A stretch of DNA of 64,000 nt from Chaenocephalus aceratus (taxonomy: Eukaryota; Chordata; Actinopteri; Perciformes; Channichthyidae). The DNA lies in assembly GCA_023974075.1 (NCBI GenBank), contig CM043788.1, forward strand, positions 14,199,928 to 14,263,927. The letters are read 5' to 3'. The notes below the pieces were generated by a model. It made no database searches. It was not told the DNA's origin and saw nothing but the letters and a program-made list of their open reading frames with translations. The position numbers were made by a program, and so were the translations under genes. Of this stretch, positions 11,801-24,181 are shown piece by piece (position 1 is the first letter of the stretch; each line of letters starts with the position of its first letter).

Positions 11801-12395
11801 TGGTTCCATCCCATTTCAAGTGCTGTTCGAGGCTCGGTAACCCTCGGAGCACACTCTCCAATCACAGAGCTTGAGGACTATCACGGGGTTTGTCAAACAG
11901 AGCACATGGCGTAGTCCAAACGATAGCTGGGGATTCTGGGTAGTGTAGTGTCTTCATTGCCTTTAAGGGCAGTTGACACAAACGAATGCCGTGCTTCCAT
12001 GAGCGTCCATAGAAGCACATGGACATCCCGGAAAGCTGAAAATGGACGCTAAGGCCCCCCCCCTTGCGTTGAAAATGGACGCTAAGGCCCCCCCCCTTGC
12101 GTTGGAAAAAGCCGGCAGGGGACTTGACATAACGTCAACATAGGCCGACCTGGGAGTGAGGATGTGTTGATCCAGCAGACCGCAGCAAAGAAGAGTGCAC
12201 TGGCCACAACAGACCAGAAGATCTCCAGCATCTTGCTGCACATGTGGAAGGATCTCAGCTTCCTCAGAAAATAGAGTCTATTCATCCCCTTCTTGTACAC
12301 AGCGTCAGTGTTTATCCTCCAGTTCAGCCCATAAGTGCACTCCCAGGTACTGTAGTCCTCCACAACAGCCACATCCTCTCCTAGAATGCGGCTGT
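8893..12395 (-). mobile_element. Rex1-like LINE 3' fragment in element A, itself split by element C
   Basis: The minus strand reads RT C-terminal sequence in two parts. 12395-12177 includes GMNRLYFLRKLRSF and SVVASALFFAAVCW. 9506-9250 includes NIRAGDTSRINKVIRKAGSV. It ends in a 3' tail with ATTGATC..AAAGT and (TAAGA/TCTTA)n at 8893-8935. Element C interrupts it after the CW residues. It is 5'-truncated and frameshifted. The LINE lies inside another LINE-derived segment (12400-12480 and 8640-8892) that is also present in B at 34520-34700, so that outer segment belonged to the family ancestor while this insertion is specific to A. Confidence 0.78.
9507..12169. mobile_element. Element C: relative of A and B with different outer inverted repeats
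   Basis: Ends are CAACACATCCTCACTCCCAG and its complement, and ATCCAGC is repeated at 9500-9506 and 12170-12176. The outer ~200 bp of each arm (CCAACGCAAG with a G run, then TTAGCGTCCATTTTC) is unlike A or B. From about 9720 inward the left arm matches the A/B arm, including GTAAATATTCCCCTTACTG and CACTACACTACCCAGAATCC. The interior resembles B, and 11280-11335 is a short LINE tail. No transposase frame was found. It is inserted in the Rex1-like LINE. Confidence 0.85.
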
Positions 12396-12752
12396 TGTGC
12401 CAGACGGCAGCAGACAGAACAGTTTGTGGCTGGGGCGATGGGGGTCTTTTATAATCCTGAGGGCTTTCTTTAAGGTTAACCTGGTATTTTTACTCCACTA
12501 CATTTATTTTAGTTACTTTACAGATTCTGATTAATGATGTGAAATATAAACAACCCTTAAAGCAGACTTTAGTTACACCTGAGTAAAATTCAGGGAAGGT
12601 GATTGTCAAGTGCCAACAATCAGGAGAGATATTTGATTGGAGGACTGGCTTATCTAAAGCCAGTTGAGTAGCACTTGAAATGTTTTGGCTCTATGAAACC
12701 TGATGTACTTTATGATTCTGTTTTCTTCAAGGTTGTTTTTGTTGGTCGAACG

Positions 12753-13499
12753 CAGGGCCGGCCCTCGGCATAGGCAGTATAGGCGAATGCTAAGGGCGCA
12801 TCAACCCATAGGGGGCGCCGAAAAAAAAAAAAAAAAGTTAGGGAAAAAAAAAAAATTGTTTTCATTTAAACCATTTTTTAAAATGTAAACACAATTTCCC
12901 GATTTTGGATCAACAAAGTACATCTTATTATCTTATACTAACAGAACTACGCATATATTGCGTACAGCGCCCATAAACTCTGGCACACCCCCCCCAAAAA
13001 ATCAAGTTGAACTGCCCCAGTTCCAGTAAAAACCAGAGGTTTATGTGAAATTGTTCTTTTTTTGAAATAAGGGTTTTAGTGTGCAATTATAGGTTTTAAT
13101 TTTGTATTTGTATTCATTTAAAATAAATCAAAACTCCCAAAAACGTACACAGCTTCTGTGTGCTTTTCGGTGCTTTTATTAACATTGGAATTTACATTGT
13201 AAGCGGCCGTGGGGGGAGAGCTTTAGAGCTCTCTCCTGAAAGACTGAGAGGCTCTGATAACCTCAGCTCAGTGAGGTAAAGGCAAACCTTTATATGATCA
13301 TTATAGTTATAAAAAAATAAGAGAATAGGTGAAAAACAGGTATAAAATACTGACAGTACAAAAAAGTTGTTATTAATAAACAAGAATACAGTTTGAAAGG
13401 GGAGTGATTTGTAAAATATCCATAAAGAAAAAGAAAATCTGGGGGGGGGCGCCAGCTAAAATCTTGCCTAGGGCGGTAAATTGGTCAGGGCCGGCCCTG
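12753..13499. mobile_element. hAT non-autonomous element (GGGCCGGCCC ends) in element A
   Basis: The element starts CAGGGCCGGCCCTCGGCAT and ends with AGGGCCGGCCCTG. The octamer GTCGAACG is repeated exactly at 12745-12752 and 13500-13507. It is 747 bp, with subterminal GGCGCC motifs and poly-A stretches and no transposase. Its insertion splits an L2-type 3' tail, of which the end is at 13508-13570. A smaller family with similar ends is at 23963-24173. Confidence 0.9.
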
Positions 13500-13507
13500 G
13501 TCGAACG

Positions 13508-13570
13508 CACTTATTGTAAGTCGCTTTGGATAAAAGCGTCAGCTAAATGCAATGTAATGTAATGTAATGA
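13508..13570 (+). repeat. L2-type 3' tail
   Basis: The sequence TGTAAGTCGCTTTGGATAAA followed by an (AATGT)n run is the conserved 3' tail shared by fish L2 LINEs and the SINEs they mobilise. A reverse-oriented copy is at 52854-52915. Confidence 0.8.
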
Positions 13571-15289
13571 TTGTTGGTGCTTGAGAAGACTTAATATGTA
13601 TCTGCAGATCCCTATAAAGTATATACATTACTCGTTATTCTCTACAAATTAAAAACTGTATATAATTGCTATTTTGGACATCCCTTTTCAAGATTTCAAT
13701 ATTACTCTAAACGTGTAATAACGTGCTTTAACCAGTAGGTGGTTTGGGTTAAAAAGCTGTCAAGTTTACCGTGTTAACAAAATAAAATATACTGCTGTTT
13801 CTGGTTTAGTTTACGACAGATATATTTAGTTATTGTTTTGATATTTGTAACGCAAAAGCGATTGAAAAAACCCACAGCAACACAGAAAAGATGGTCTTAA
13901 CATGATCCAGCGGTCTAGTAGTTAATAAAAAACAATAATATCAAAACAAATGATTACTACTAACTTTATTGTGAAATTAAAACAGAACGGTAAAAAATAG
14001 TTTCCGGTCTATTCTGAGCCAGATCTCTGTAGATAAATACAAATACAGAACTACGACAGATGTGTAATATTTAATGCAGCCAAACCATTTATTACAATGC
14101 ATTCATGTGAAGACTTTCAAAGAGTAAAGCAAGCACTGCTGAATAAAGTATGATTTATCTTTTTTTACGAAACGTTTTTTTTCATATGGAATGCAGTCAA
14201 CCAATCACAGAGCTTGAGGCAACGCAGAACAATAGCTGAGGATTCTGGGTAGTGTAGTGTCTTCGGCCATCCTAAACTGAACAAATGTTTGTTTCTCCGA
14301 ATCGAAGGGGAAAATTACAAAAGCATTGTACACAATTTAAACCAACCAATGTTGTGTAATCAACAAGGATAATCTGGTGTTTTTGAGTTGATGAGTAGTG
14401 CAGATATCACTGTAAAATCAATCGACAGTCAAGAGTATACTTACTTCCGGGTGTAAAATCCTGCGTTATCCAATGGGAATGGACGCTCACATTGCTCTCC
14501 GTAATACAATAAAGGGGACATGATCAAATCGGAATATAATGTTCTTTTAAAAAACGTTAACTAAAGGGAACAATCTATTTGACACAGCTGAAGCTCTGGC
14601 CTTCCTTAAAAACAAACTAATGTAATACAAATCACAGTTGTATTACACACAATGCACTGTTTTTTGAGAACAAAAATTCGTAACTAATGCACCATAATAC
14701 ATTCTGACGAAAAATAAAAATTATTATGAATACAAATAAAATAAAAGAAGCCTCCCGTGAGTTACTACAAGCTATAAAGTAGATTTTAAAAACGTTTTAT
14801 AGAATAAAAGCTCACTGCAGGATGTGGTAGAAATGCGTGTGTGCACCACGACAAAGGAGCCTCATTCTCTTTACATAGGGGTTGTTTGCGTGGTGCAGAC
14901 ACGTAATTGTAACAAAGTTCGTGACTCCACCACGCAATGCGGTGTTAAGGAGTCGTGGTGGAGTCACGCATTCTGGTGAGATCAGGTTGACCGAAACATA
15001 CCATCTGTGATGGAAAAAGAAAATAATCCAAAAGTAATCTAAAAGTAATCTGATTACTTTTTTAAGACACGTAACTGTAACTGTATTCGTATTACTTTCA
15101 GAGCCATGTAATCAGTAATCAGTAACTGATTACATTTACAAAGTAACCCTCCCAACCCTGCATGTAGGCCTATGTAATCTGCGCGACTTGCGAGACCACA
15201 TCTCCACGTGCAGTGCTGCATAAACATGGCTGAGTCTTTTCATCTGTAAACTCCTACCGTTACTGCACTCATTGAGCGCAGTAACGGTA

Positions 15290-15508
15290 AGGTATCTAGT
15301 CAACAAGCTGCCTTGGGTGATGCTGGGCCTGAGGACCGCACCTAAGGAGGATCTGCAGTGCTCCCCGGCCGAGATGGTTTATGGTCAGCCGCTGAGGGTT
15401 TCGGGGATTTCCTCCCCAATGCATCGGCTCTCTGGTCGGCGACGGCCCAGCGGGCTTTACTGCAGGATGCCGCTGAGGCCTTTGCTCCGATCCCCACTGC
15501 TCGGCAGA
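15290..15508 (+). pseudogene. Gypsy integrase fragment inside hAT-1
   Basis: The frame LPWVMLGLRTAPKEDLQCSP is the post-catalytic part of a Ty3/gypsy integrase. The fragment is nearly identical to 18725-18940 in the outer gypsy copy and stops sharply after CTCGGCAG. It carries neither LTR nor catalytic core. It lies in hAT-1 sequence between the hAT-2 target and the right end, so it was inserted into or captured by hAT-1. Confidence 0.75.
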
Positions 15509-15639
15509 ATAAAGAATGATAAGAATAATGCGTCTTGAATTGGTTTCATTAATTAGTGTCTTGACGTTTCACAGACTGTTAGCTTGTTGTGGTAGGCTGG
15601 TAGCCTATTTTAGAGCATATAAAAAGAAAGACTTGTGTT

Positions 15640-15770
15640 ATGTCTTCCTTAATGCGATAGTAATTGGTGGTGCAAGTGGAGTCTCGCAGAGGCAAAACTG
15701 TGGCGCGCTTACACTGTAGGTGCGCCACAGTCTGCGTGATCTGCCTGTAGGGAGGGGCGGGCCGGCCCTG
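15640..15770. repeat. Right-end fragment of a GGCCGGCCCTG hAT-like element
   Basis: The segment ends GGGCGGGCCGGCCCTG and includes TCTGCCTGTAGGGAGGGGCG, close to the right end of the 23963-24173 MITE (TCGGCCTGTAGGGAGGGACG). No left end was found, so it is a partial copy within hAT-1. Confidence 0.55.
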
Positions 15771-15887
15771 CGAGTAAAGTAACGAGTAAAGTAACGAAGT
15801 AGTGTAATATATTACTTTTTTTTAAAGTAATATGTAATATGTAATATATTACTTTTTTTTAGTAACGACCCCATCTCTGGTCTTAGC

Positions 15888-16877
15888 CAATAGTCATATT
15901 TTGAAAAAGCAGGTCTTGACTACAGTGCTAACCTGCTTATCAAATTTAAAGGCGCTGTTGAAGGTCACTACAAGGTTCATAACAGAGGGGAAGATATTTT
16001 TATTGAGGGAGCCCAGAATCAACCGGGGAGACTGTTGGTTGGGGTCCAAAAAAGATGACCTCGGTCTTACTCTCATTAAGGGTGAGGAATTTTTGGCTCA
16101 GCCAGGATTTAATCTCTGTTAAGCAGTCCTTCAACTGCTGTAATGAGTTGGCATTTTGATTGAGAGGCAGATAGATCTGTACATCATCAGCGTAACAATG
16201 GAAGGGGATATTATGTTTTGTAAGAATGTATGTACAATAGAAAAACGATGGGGCCCAGAATCGAGCCTTGGGGAACCCCACAGGTAAGAGGGGCTTTGGC
16301 AGAGGAGAAGACACCTAACTGCACTGAGAAGCTACGGTCCGTCAAATAAGACCTGAACCATGCAAGAGCAGAGCCTGTAATGCCTGCGGACTGTTCAAGC
16401 CGTGACAACAGGATACTATGATCCACAGTATCAAAGGCAGCAGTTCAATCTAACAGCACCAAAACAGCTGGGCTGCCTGAATTGGCGGCTAAGAGCAGAT
16501 CATTAAAAACTCTTAAAAGGGCTGTTTCAGTACTATGCATAGGTTTAAAGCCAGACTGAAATTTTTCATGGATACCATGCGTGGTTAAAAATGACTGCAA
16601 CTGGGCGTAGACTACTCGCTCCAGGGCTTTAGATAAAAAGGGTAGCTGGGAGATGGGCCTGAAATTAGTGAGAATGGAGGGATCGAGATTTTTCTTTTTA
16701 AGTAGTGGCTTAACCACGGCATGTTTGAAGGCAGCTGGGACACATCCTGAGCTAAGAGAAGTGTTTACAAACAATAAAACACTTGCTCCAACTGATTCAA
16801 AAACATCTCTAAGGAAGCGACATTTGTGATATTGGGCTATAGCACAACATTTGTGATATTGGGCTATATAAATAAAC

Positions 16878-16921
<44 letters not shown>

Positions 16922-17236
16922 GTTGATTGATTGATTGATTGAGAGAGGGAATGCTGTCTAAGGTGCAGTTTGTCGGCCGCAGGTGCTTGACTACTTCCGA
17001 GAGAGAAGAGAGGGATACAGGCTCAAAATGGTCGAGGACAGCAGGGCACAGAAAGGGAGCAGGATCTGGGGTAGCACTAGTATAGGCTAGCCTAAGAGCA
17101 GATACTTTTTCGATAAAAAATGTAAGAAATGTATCGCAGAGAGTAGTTGATGGCACAATTGGAGAAGCATCACAAGGATTAATGATCGAATTGAGGACAT
17201 TAAAAAGAACTTGAGGTCTATGGCTGTTTTTGGAGA
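15888..17236 (-). pseudogene. L2 LINE reverse transcriptase domain
   Basis: On the minus strand, RT motifs are present in order. They are [20 protein letters not shown] (about 16720-16660), [15 protein letters not shown] (about 16430), [11 protein letters not shown] (about 16280) and the catalytic CYADDVQIYL (about 16195). This is the palm domain that copies LINE RNA at the nicked target. There is an in-frame TGA just before AAFDTVDH (about 16447), frame changes between blocks, and a retroposon tail inserted at 16818-16945. The C-terminus continues at 6848 beyond hAT-1. Confidence 0.85.
16818..16945 (+). repeat. 5'-truncated R1 retroposon tail with (TTGA)n
   Basis: Two copies of ACATTTGTGATATTGGGCTA are followed by AATAAA and about 17 TTGA-type units. 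It is the same 3' end as at 545-582 and interrupts the L2 RT frame after the residues CTLDSIPS. It shows how short R1 insertions can be. Confidence 0.85.
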
Positions 17237-18381
17237 TTAACAGAGAAATATCTCTGTTTTGGCTGCTTTGACTGCCGTCTGATAATCGGAAAGGCAAGCA
17301 CGAAGAATTTCTAAGGAGACATGAAGTTTATCCTTTTTCCATTTTCTCTCTGCACGCCTACAAGCGCGTCTAAAAGCGCGAGTACAATCATTGAGCCACG
17401 GCTCTGAGAGAACTTTGTTGCGTCTAAGCGTAAAAGGAGCAACGGAATCCAGTATTAGTGTGCATGTCGAATCAAACAAAGAGATAAGCTCATCCGCACT
17501 AAAAGCACAGTTCACCTCTAATTTACAAATCGGATAAGTATTAAAAGCATCTGAAAACTGTGAGGCAGTCAAGGGGTTAATTGAACGCAGACAACGCGCA
17601 GGAGCACGTGATTCGACTCCTACAAAAGCGATCGAGGTTGTAAACAGAACCGGTAAATGGTCTGAGATACGCGTTCCTGCACAGATTTCATCCACAGAGA
17701 TAGACAATCCAAACGATAATACTAAGTCTAAGGTGTGTCCTTTATCATGTGTTTGGCCAGCCACAGACTGAATACGACCGAAAGAGTCGAGGAGGTTTAA
17801 AAAATCCCTAACCAGAGGTTTAGACTTACAGCACACATGGACATTAAAGTCTCCGCAGATCAAAACACGATCATATTTCATCATGATCCCGGACAGAAAG
17901 TCAGAAAAGTCAGTTATAAAATCATTATTGTACTTTGGCGGACGATACACGACTGCGCAGAGTATAGGCGAGGCTAGGTTCAATTCAAAATCTGCAACTC
18001 AAAGCTAGCATAGCTAGTTACTGGGTGAAGCAAACGGCATTGGAGATTAGCTCTAAGCACTGAAGCTATACCCCCACCACGGCCGGTGGTACGGGGGGAG
18101 CAGAAGAAAGTACAGTCGGGAGGAAGAAGTTCAGAAAACGGTACATACTCGCCGGCGTGGACCCAGGTCTCCGTCAGGAACATTAAATCCAGATCATGAG
18201 AGGTGAAGAAGTCGTTTAACAGGAACGTCTTGTTTGCTATTGACCTAGCATTTAGCAAAGCCATGCAGAGTTTTCTCTCCGGGCTGGCCGAAGGTGTAGT
18301 GCGTCTCAGCTGATGAAGATGTGCGTGTTGAACGCTGCGCGGACCGGGAGCAGTCAGTCGGGCAGGAGGAGCTGCCAGCAT
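17237..18381 (-). pseudogene. L2 LINE endonuclease (EEP/AP-endonuclease-like) domain
   Basis: The N-terminal part (18381-17980) has LLNARSIANK and FLTETWVHAG. After a frame change, 17983-17237 has VVYRPPKYNN, LICGDFNVHV (residues 41-50) and ISDHLPVLF (106-114), the metal-binding and catalytic blocks of the EEP fold that nicks target DNA in non-LTR elements. The upstream border with gypsy integrase at 18381 is abrupt, so ORF1 is missing. The domain is inactive because of the frame change. Confidence 0.85.
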
Positions 18382-19355
18382 CGACCTGGTTGGTCCATTA
18401 GCCTCCTCTCAGGGCTTTTCCTACCTCCTCACCATGGTGAACAGGATGACCCGTTGGCCGGAGGCAGTCCCTCTCGTGTCAACATCGGCAGCTGACATAG
18501 CCCGGGCTTTCATTGCGACGTGGGTGAGTTGGTTTGGCACACCGTCACACATTTCCTCGGACCAGGGTTCACAGTTCACGTCCGAGCTCTGGAACGCCGT
18601 GGTGAGTGGTTTGGGGGTTAAGCTTCACAGGACCACCCTCAGGCTAACGGCTTATGTGAACGGTTCCATCGCTCCATAAAGGCGGCCCTCAAGGCCGGCG
18701 GCCCTCAAGGCCGGCCTAACAGACGGTAATTGGGTCGACAAGCTGCCTTGGGTGATGCTGGGCCTGAGGACCGCACCTAGGAGGATCTGCAGTGCTCCCC
18801 GGCCGAGATGGTTTACGTCAGCCGCTGGGGTTTCGGGGGATTTCCTCCCCAATGCATCGGCTCTCTGGTCGGCGACGGCCCAGCGGGCTTTACTGCAGAT
18901 GCCGCTGAGGCCTTTGCTCCGATCCCCACTGCTCGGCAGGGAACTCAGGTGTCCCGGGTTCCCGTGGAACTCCGCTCGGCGGGCATGTATTTATCCGACC
19001 ACAGCGCGCACAGAGGCCCCTGCAGCCCTCTTACGATGGGCCTTTCCGGGTCTTGGAACACGGGGACAAGCACTTGGTGGTCGACCTGGATGGCAGAGCC
19101 GCGCACGTCTCGGTGGACCGGGTGAAGGCTGCTCACCTGGACTTGGACCAGCCAGTGGTGCTGGCTCGACCTCCGCGACGGGGCCACCCCCCAGCCTCGA
19201 CCCCTGTCACAGAAATTGGGGCCTTGCGGCTCTGGTCCCAATCTCTTCCAGCGGCCGCCCTTCAGAGGTCGCCTCCCCGGCTCCCGTACTTTCGGAGTCG
19301 GGGTGGTCGGCTTGTCGTTCCTCCCCGCCGCACAGACTTTGTGTATGAGTGAAAT
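18381..19355 (+). pseudogene. Ty3/gypsy integrase and C-terminal domain remnant
   Basis: The first frame reads RMTRWPEAVPLVSTSA and HISSDQGSQFTSEL, the second catalytic Asp region of the DDE integrase core. A short deletion near 18635 shifts the frame before NGLCERFHRSIKA, which carries the catalytic Glu region. The C-terminal part (19053-19150) has KHLVVDLDGRAAHVSVDRVK, the chromodomain-like tail of this fish gypsy lineage. A 16-bp duplication at 18680-18712 adds another lesion. It lies directly upstream of a polypurine tract and LTR. Confidence 0.85.
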
Positions 19356-19366
19356 CTGGGGGGGCT
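19355..19366 (+). promoter_or_regulatory. Polypurine tract of the gypsy element
   Basis: A run of seven G after AAATCT precedes the LTR start. The same CTGGGGGGGCTTG arrangement occurs, inverted, beside the LTR at 31184-31196. It primes plus-strand DNA synthesis in LTR elements. Confidence 0.7.
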
Positions 19367-19581
19367 TGTGTGGTGACAGTTACGGGACATAATTCACTGT
19401 GTCATATAGTGTGTGTTGCAACCCGGACCGGTTAGTGAGGGTTCCGGGGTTTGGGGTTATTCCTGCTAGCTTGTCATGCAGAGCAGTTGATGTACTTACC
19501 TCTTAGAGATTAATGAATAATAAAGTGTGGACAATCCATTCTAAATGCACGACCTCTGACTTCCGTTCATTGGCCTCTACA
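19367..19581 (+). repeat. 3' LTR of the gypsy element
   Basis: It begins TGTGTGGTGACAG right after the polypurine tract, holds a GAATAATAAAG polyadenylation-type signal near 19515, and ends at about CCTCTACA. It shares GGGACATAATTCA near its start with the LTRs at 30948 and 32795, so the two are related families. No 5' LTR is in the window. The end point is approximate. Confidence 0.65.
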
Positions 19582-19773
19582 CTACTCACATTAAAAAGTC
19601 TCATTGCATAAAAGTCTATGAGAAAATGACTCTACTTGATTTATCATCCCAGTGACATTCTAATCATCTATTTATGAATTTCTCCAAAACAGCATGAATT
19701 TTATTTAGTAAAATAGACGATAAAGCAGGGTCAGCTTTAGGGAAATGGCTAGTGAATGACAGGCCGTTATTAA

Positions 19774-20228
19774 GAGACCATATTATGGACTTTTTCAGGT
19801 TCACATTTGTATTGTGTTACTCTATTGAGACATGTCTCCATGCTTTAATGTTAAAAAAGTCTTTATTTTTCTCAAACTGCCCTGTGCTGCAGCACCTCTT
19901 TTCACCCTCTGTCTGAAACCAGAGCCCAGTCTGCTCTGATTGGTTAGCTGGCCGGCTCTGTTGTGATTGGTCAACCGCTTATCATCACGTACAATGTTGG
20001 AGCACCAGCCAATAGAAGTGGGAGTGTAATATAGTGATGTCACTATGTTACGGAAGTAAACAAAGGAGTCCAATTGAAGAGTTACCGGCAGGGGGGGATG
20101 TGTGGGAGAGAAACTTCCTCTGGCGTGAACTTTGGGATTTTAGCCCTTGCAGACCATTTACATGCACAAAAAACCTACAAAACAAACTACAGGAAAGGGA
20201 GAACCACAAAAAGCATTAAAGGGCCCCT
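19774..20228. mobile_element. TTAA-flanked MITE
   Basis: TTAA occurs at 19770-19773 and 20229-20232. The right end read inward is AGGGGCCCTTTAATG, and the left end is GAGACCATATTATGG, a mutated version. 455 bp with CCAAT-rich blocks (TGATTGGTTAGCTGG) and no open frame. The TTAA target points to piggyBac or Kolobok mobilisation. Confidence 0.65.
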
Positions 20229-20399
20229 TTAAATATAGTCCAGTCCGGCTGTTTACTGTGTTTTCTTGCAACAACTTTAACCCTTTCAAAGGTTCACTTC
20301 ATGAAAGTCAATTGTAGCATTTTGTTTCCAAAACAGGTCATGTTCTAAAGATTGTAGTTTTCTTGTTTGCATTTTTTTCCTTCTATGTATTCATACAGG

Positions 20400-20535
20400 G
20401 TTCTACTTCATTTCATTTCAAACCTTTATTTATACAGATAAATCCCATTGAGATCATTGATCTCTTTTTCAAGGGAGACCTGCTCAAGTAGTTCCACATG
20501 AAACATAAAAACATAAATAGAACAACAAAAGGACA
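20400..20535. repeat. Dispersed retroposon fragment, also at 54675
   Basis: The stretch from CCTTTATTTATACAG to GAACAACAAAAGG matches 54675-54800, sharing TCTTTTTCAAGGGAGACCTG. It is a fish interspersed repeat of unrecognised class. Confidence 0.65.
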
Positions 20536-23405
<2,870 letters not shown>

Positions 23406-23954
23406 GTGTGTGTGCATCCGACATCAAGTCTGCAGTGGAAATCCAAGCAGGCAGACAGGCAGGTCAGCAGGCAGATGGCCAAACAAAACAATCGGTACTG
23501 GGGATTGGATTAACACAAGGATCTAATTGCATTTGAGAAACCAGAGAAAGCACATCAGGAAAAATTAAAAGCAGCATCCGAATGATTGTTCAGTTACATA
23601 GAAACATGGGCACAGACAAGAGAAGACAACAAATGTATTTTGAAGGTTAATCCAGTAAGTAGGCCTCAAATTGCTAATGAAACTAATATGTACGGGCCAT
23701 TTCAGGTCTCCTAAACTACTACTACAGGCTGAAAATAGCTGTGAAGAATACACTAAAATCACAAAGACTAGTATTCCCTTTCATTAGACATGTTAGATGA
23801 TTTAAGGAATGAGAAATTATGAAAGCATCAAAACTAAAGAACTCAGTTTTAAACCATTATTCAACCTTATCTTTACTGTTTTTTTTAATGGTTTTCTGTT
23901 TTGTTTTGAATTTCCCTCATTACATCTTAATCTAGATTATCCTACATAAAGTCT
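23406..23954. other. Noncoding DNA, nothing recognised
   Basis: It has a (CAGG)-like imperfect repeat at 23447-23475 and otherwise no gene or mobile-element end. Confidence 0.4.
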
Positions 23955-23962
23955 TCTGTCAG

Positions 23963-24173
23963 CAGGGCCGTCCCTGGCCAACATGAGGCCCCACGCAAAG
24001 TTATATGATGAGGCCCTCTGTTTCGCGAGCGCCACACTAATTGCGCCGCATAAGTGCATAGGTGCGGAGCATTTTTCGACTCAGTTGAGGCACCCTCCGC
24101 AAGATGAGGCCCCCTCGGCAAGGTGAGGCCCCACGCAGTCTGCATGATCGGCCTGTAGGGAGGGACGGCCCTG
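23963..24173. mobile_element. Short hAT MITE (211 bp)
   Basis: Ends CAGGGCCGTCCCT and AGGGACGGCCCTG are inverted, and the octamer TCTGTCAG is repeated exactly at 23955-23962 and 24174-24181. The interior holds repeated GATGAGGCCCC blocks. There is no coding capacity. Confidence 0.92.
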
Positions 24174-24181
24174 TCTGTCAG

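Larger units (their letters stand above)
7996..14989. mobile_element. Element A: long-terminal-inverted-repeat DNA element nested in hAT-2
   Basis: Both ends start CAACCTGATCTCACCAGAAT. The flanking octamers are ACCAAAAC (7988-7995) and ACCGAAAC (14990-14997), 7 of 8 identical. The inverted arms are several hundred bases long (about 760 in the right arm). They share blocks such as ATTCCCATTGGATAACG, CACCCGGAAGTAAGTA and CACTACACTACCCAGAATCC with elements B and C. The left arm lacks about 270 bases present in the right arm. No transposase was found in A, B or C. The 8-bp duplication fits hAT or Mutator-like mechanisms and the family is not assigned. Confidence 0.85.
7075..15160. mobile_element. 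hAT-2: second hAT element nested inside hAT-1
   Basis: Ends are CAGGGTTGGGTTGTAACGG and the complement of CAGGGTTGGGAGGGTTAC. The octamer CATGTAGG is repeated exactly at 7067-7074 and 15161-15168. Subterminal regions carry many GTAATC/GATTAC motifs. Its own sequence is 7075-7987 and 14998-15160, and no transposase is present. 7500-7560 holds four copies of a short GGCGGTGCGTGAAA-type repeat. The left end of the same family recurs, inverted, at 55980-56174. Confidence 0.88.
6849..15879. mobile_element. hAT-1: hAT-superfamily element inserted in the L2 LINE
   Basis: It starts CAGAGTTGGGTGTAACGCGT and ends with the complement of CAGAGATGGGG. The octamer GTCTTAGC is repeated at 6841-6848 and 15880-15887 as the target duplication. 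Both ends are rich in the subterminal motif GTAACGCGTTAC or its variants, as in many fish hAT non-autonomous families. Its own sequence is about 6849-7066 and 15169-15879; the rest is hAT-2 and everything inside it. No transposase was found. The right part holds a gypsy integrase fragment and part of another hAT-like element. Confidence 0.88.
3121..18380 (-). mobile_element. L2-clade LINE, minus strand, broken by nested insertions
   Basis: Pieces in LINE order are: endonuclease 18381-17237, RT 17236-15888, RT C-terminus 6848-6675 (with a duplicate at 6313-6150), and 3' portion 6149-5995, 3906-3876 and 3259-3121. The joins are supported by sequence. GGTCTTAGC flanks hAT-1, TTAA flanks the 3911-5990 element and TTA flanks the Harbinger MITE, and removing each rejoins LINE sequence. 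The assignment to L2 rests on an EEP-type endonuclease and an RT with [11 protein letters not shown] and YADD. Frameshifts, an in-frame TGA and the insertions make it dead. The low-coordinate end of the copy is uncertain. Confidence 0.75.
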
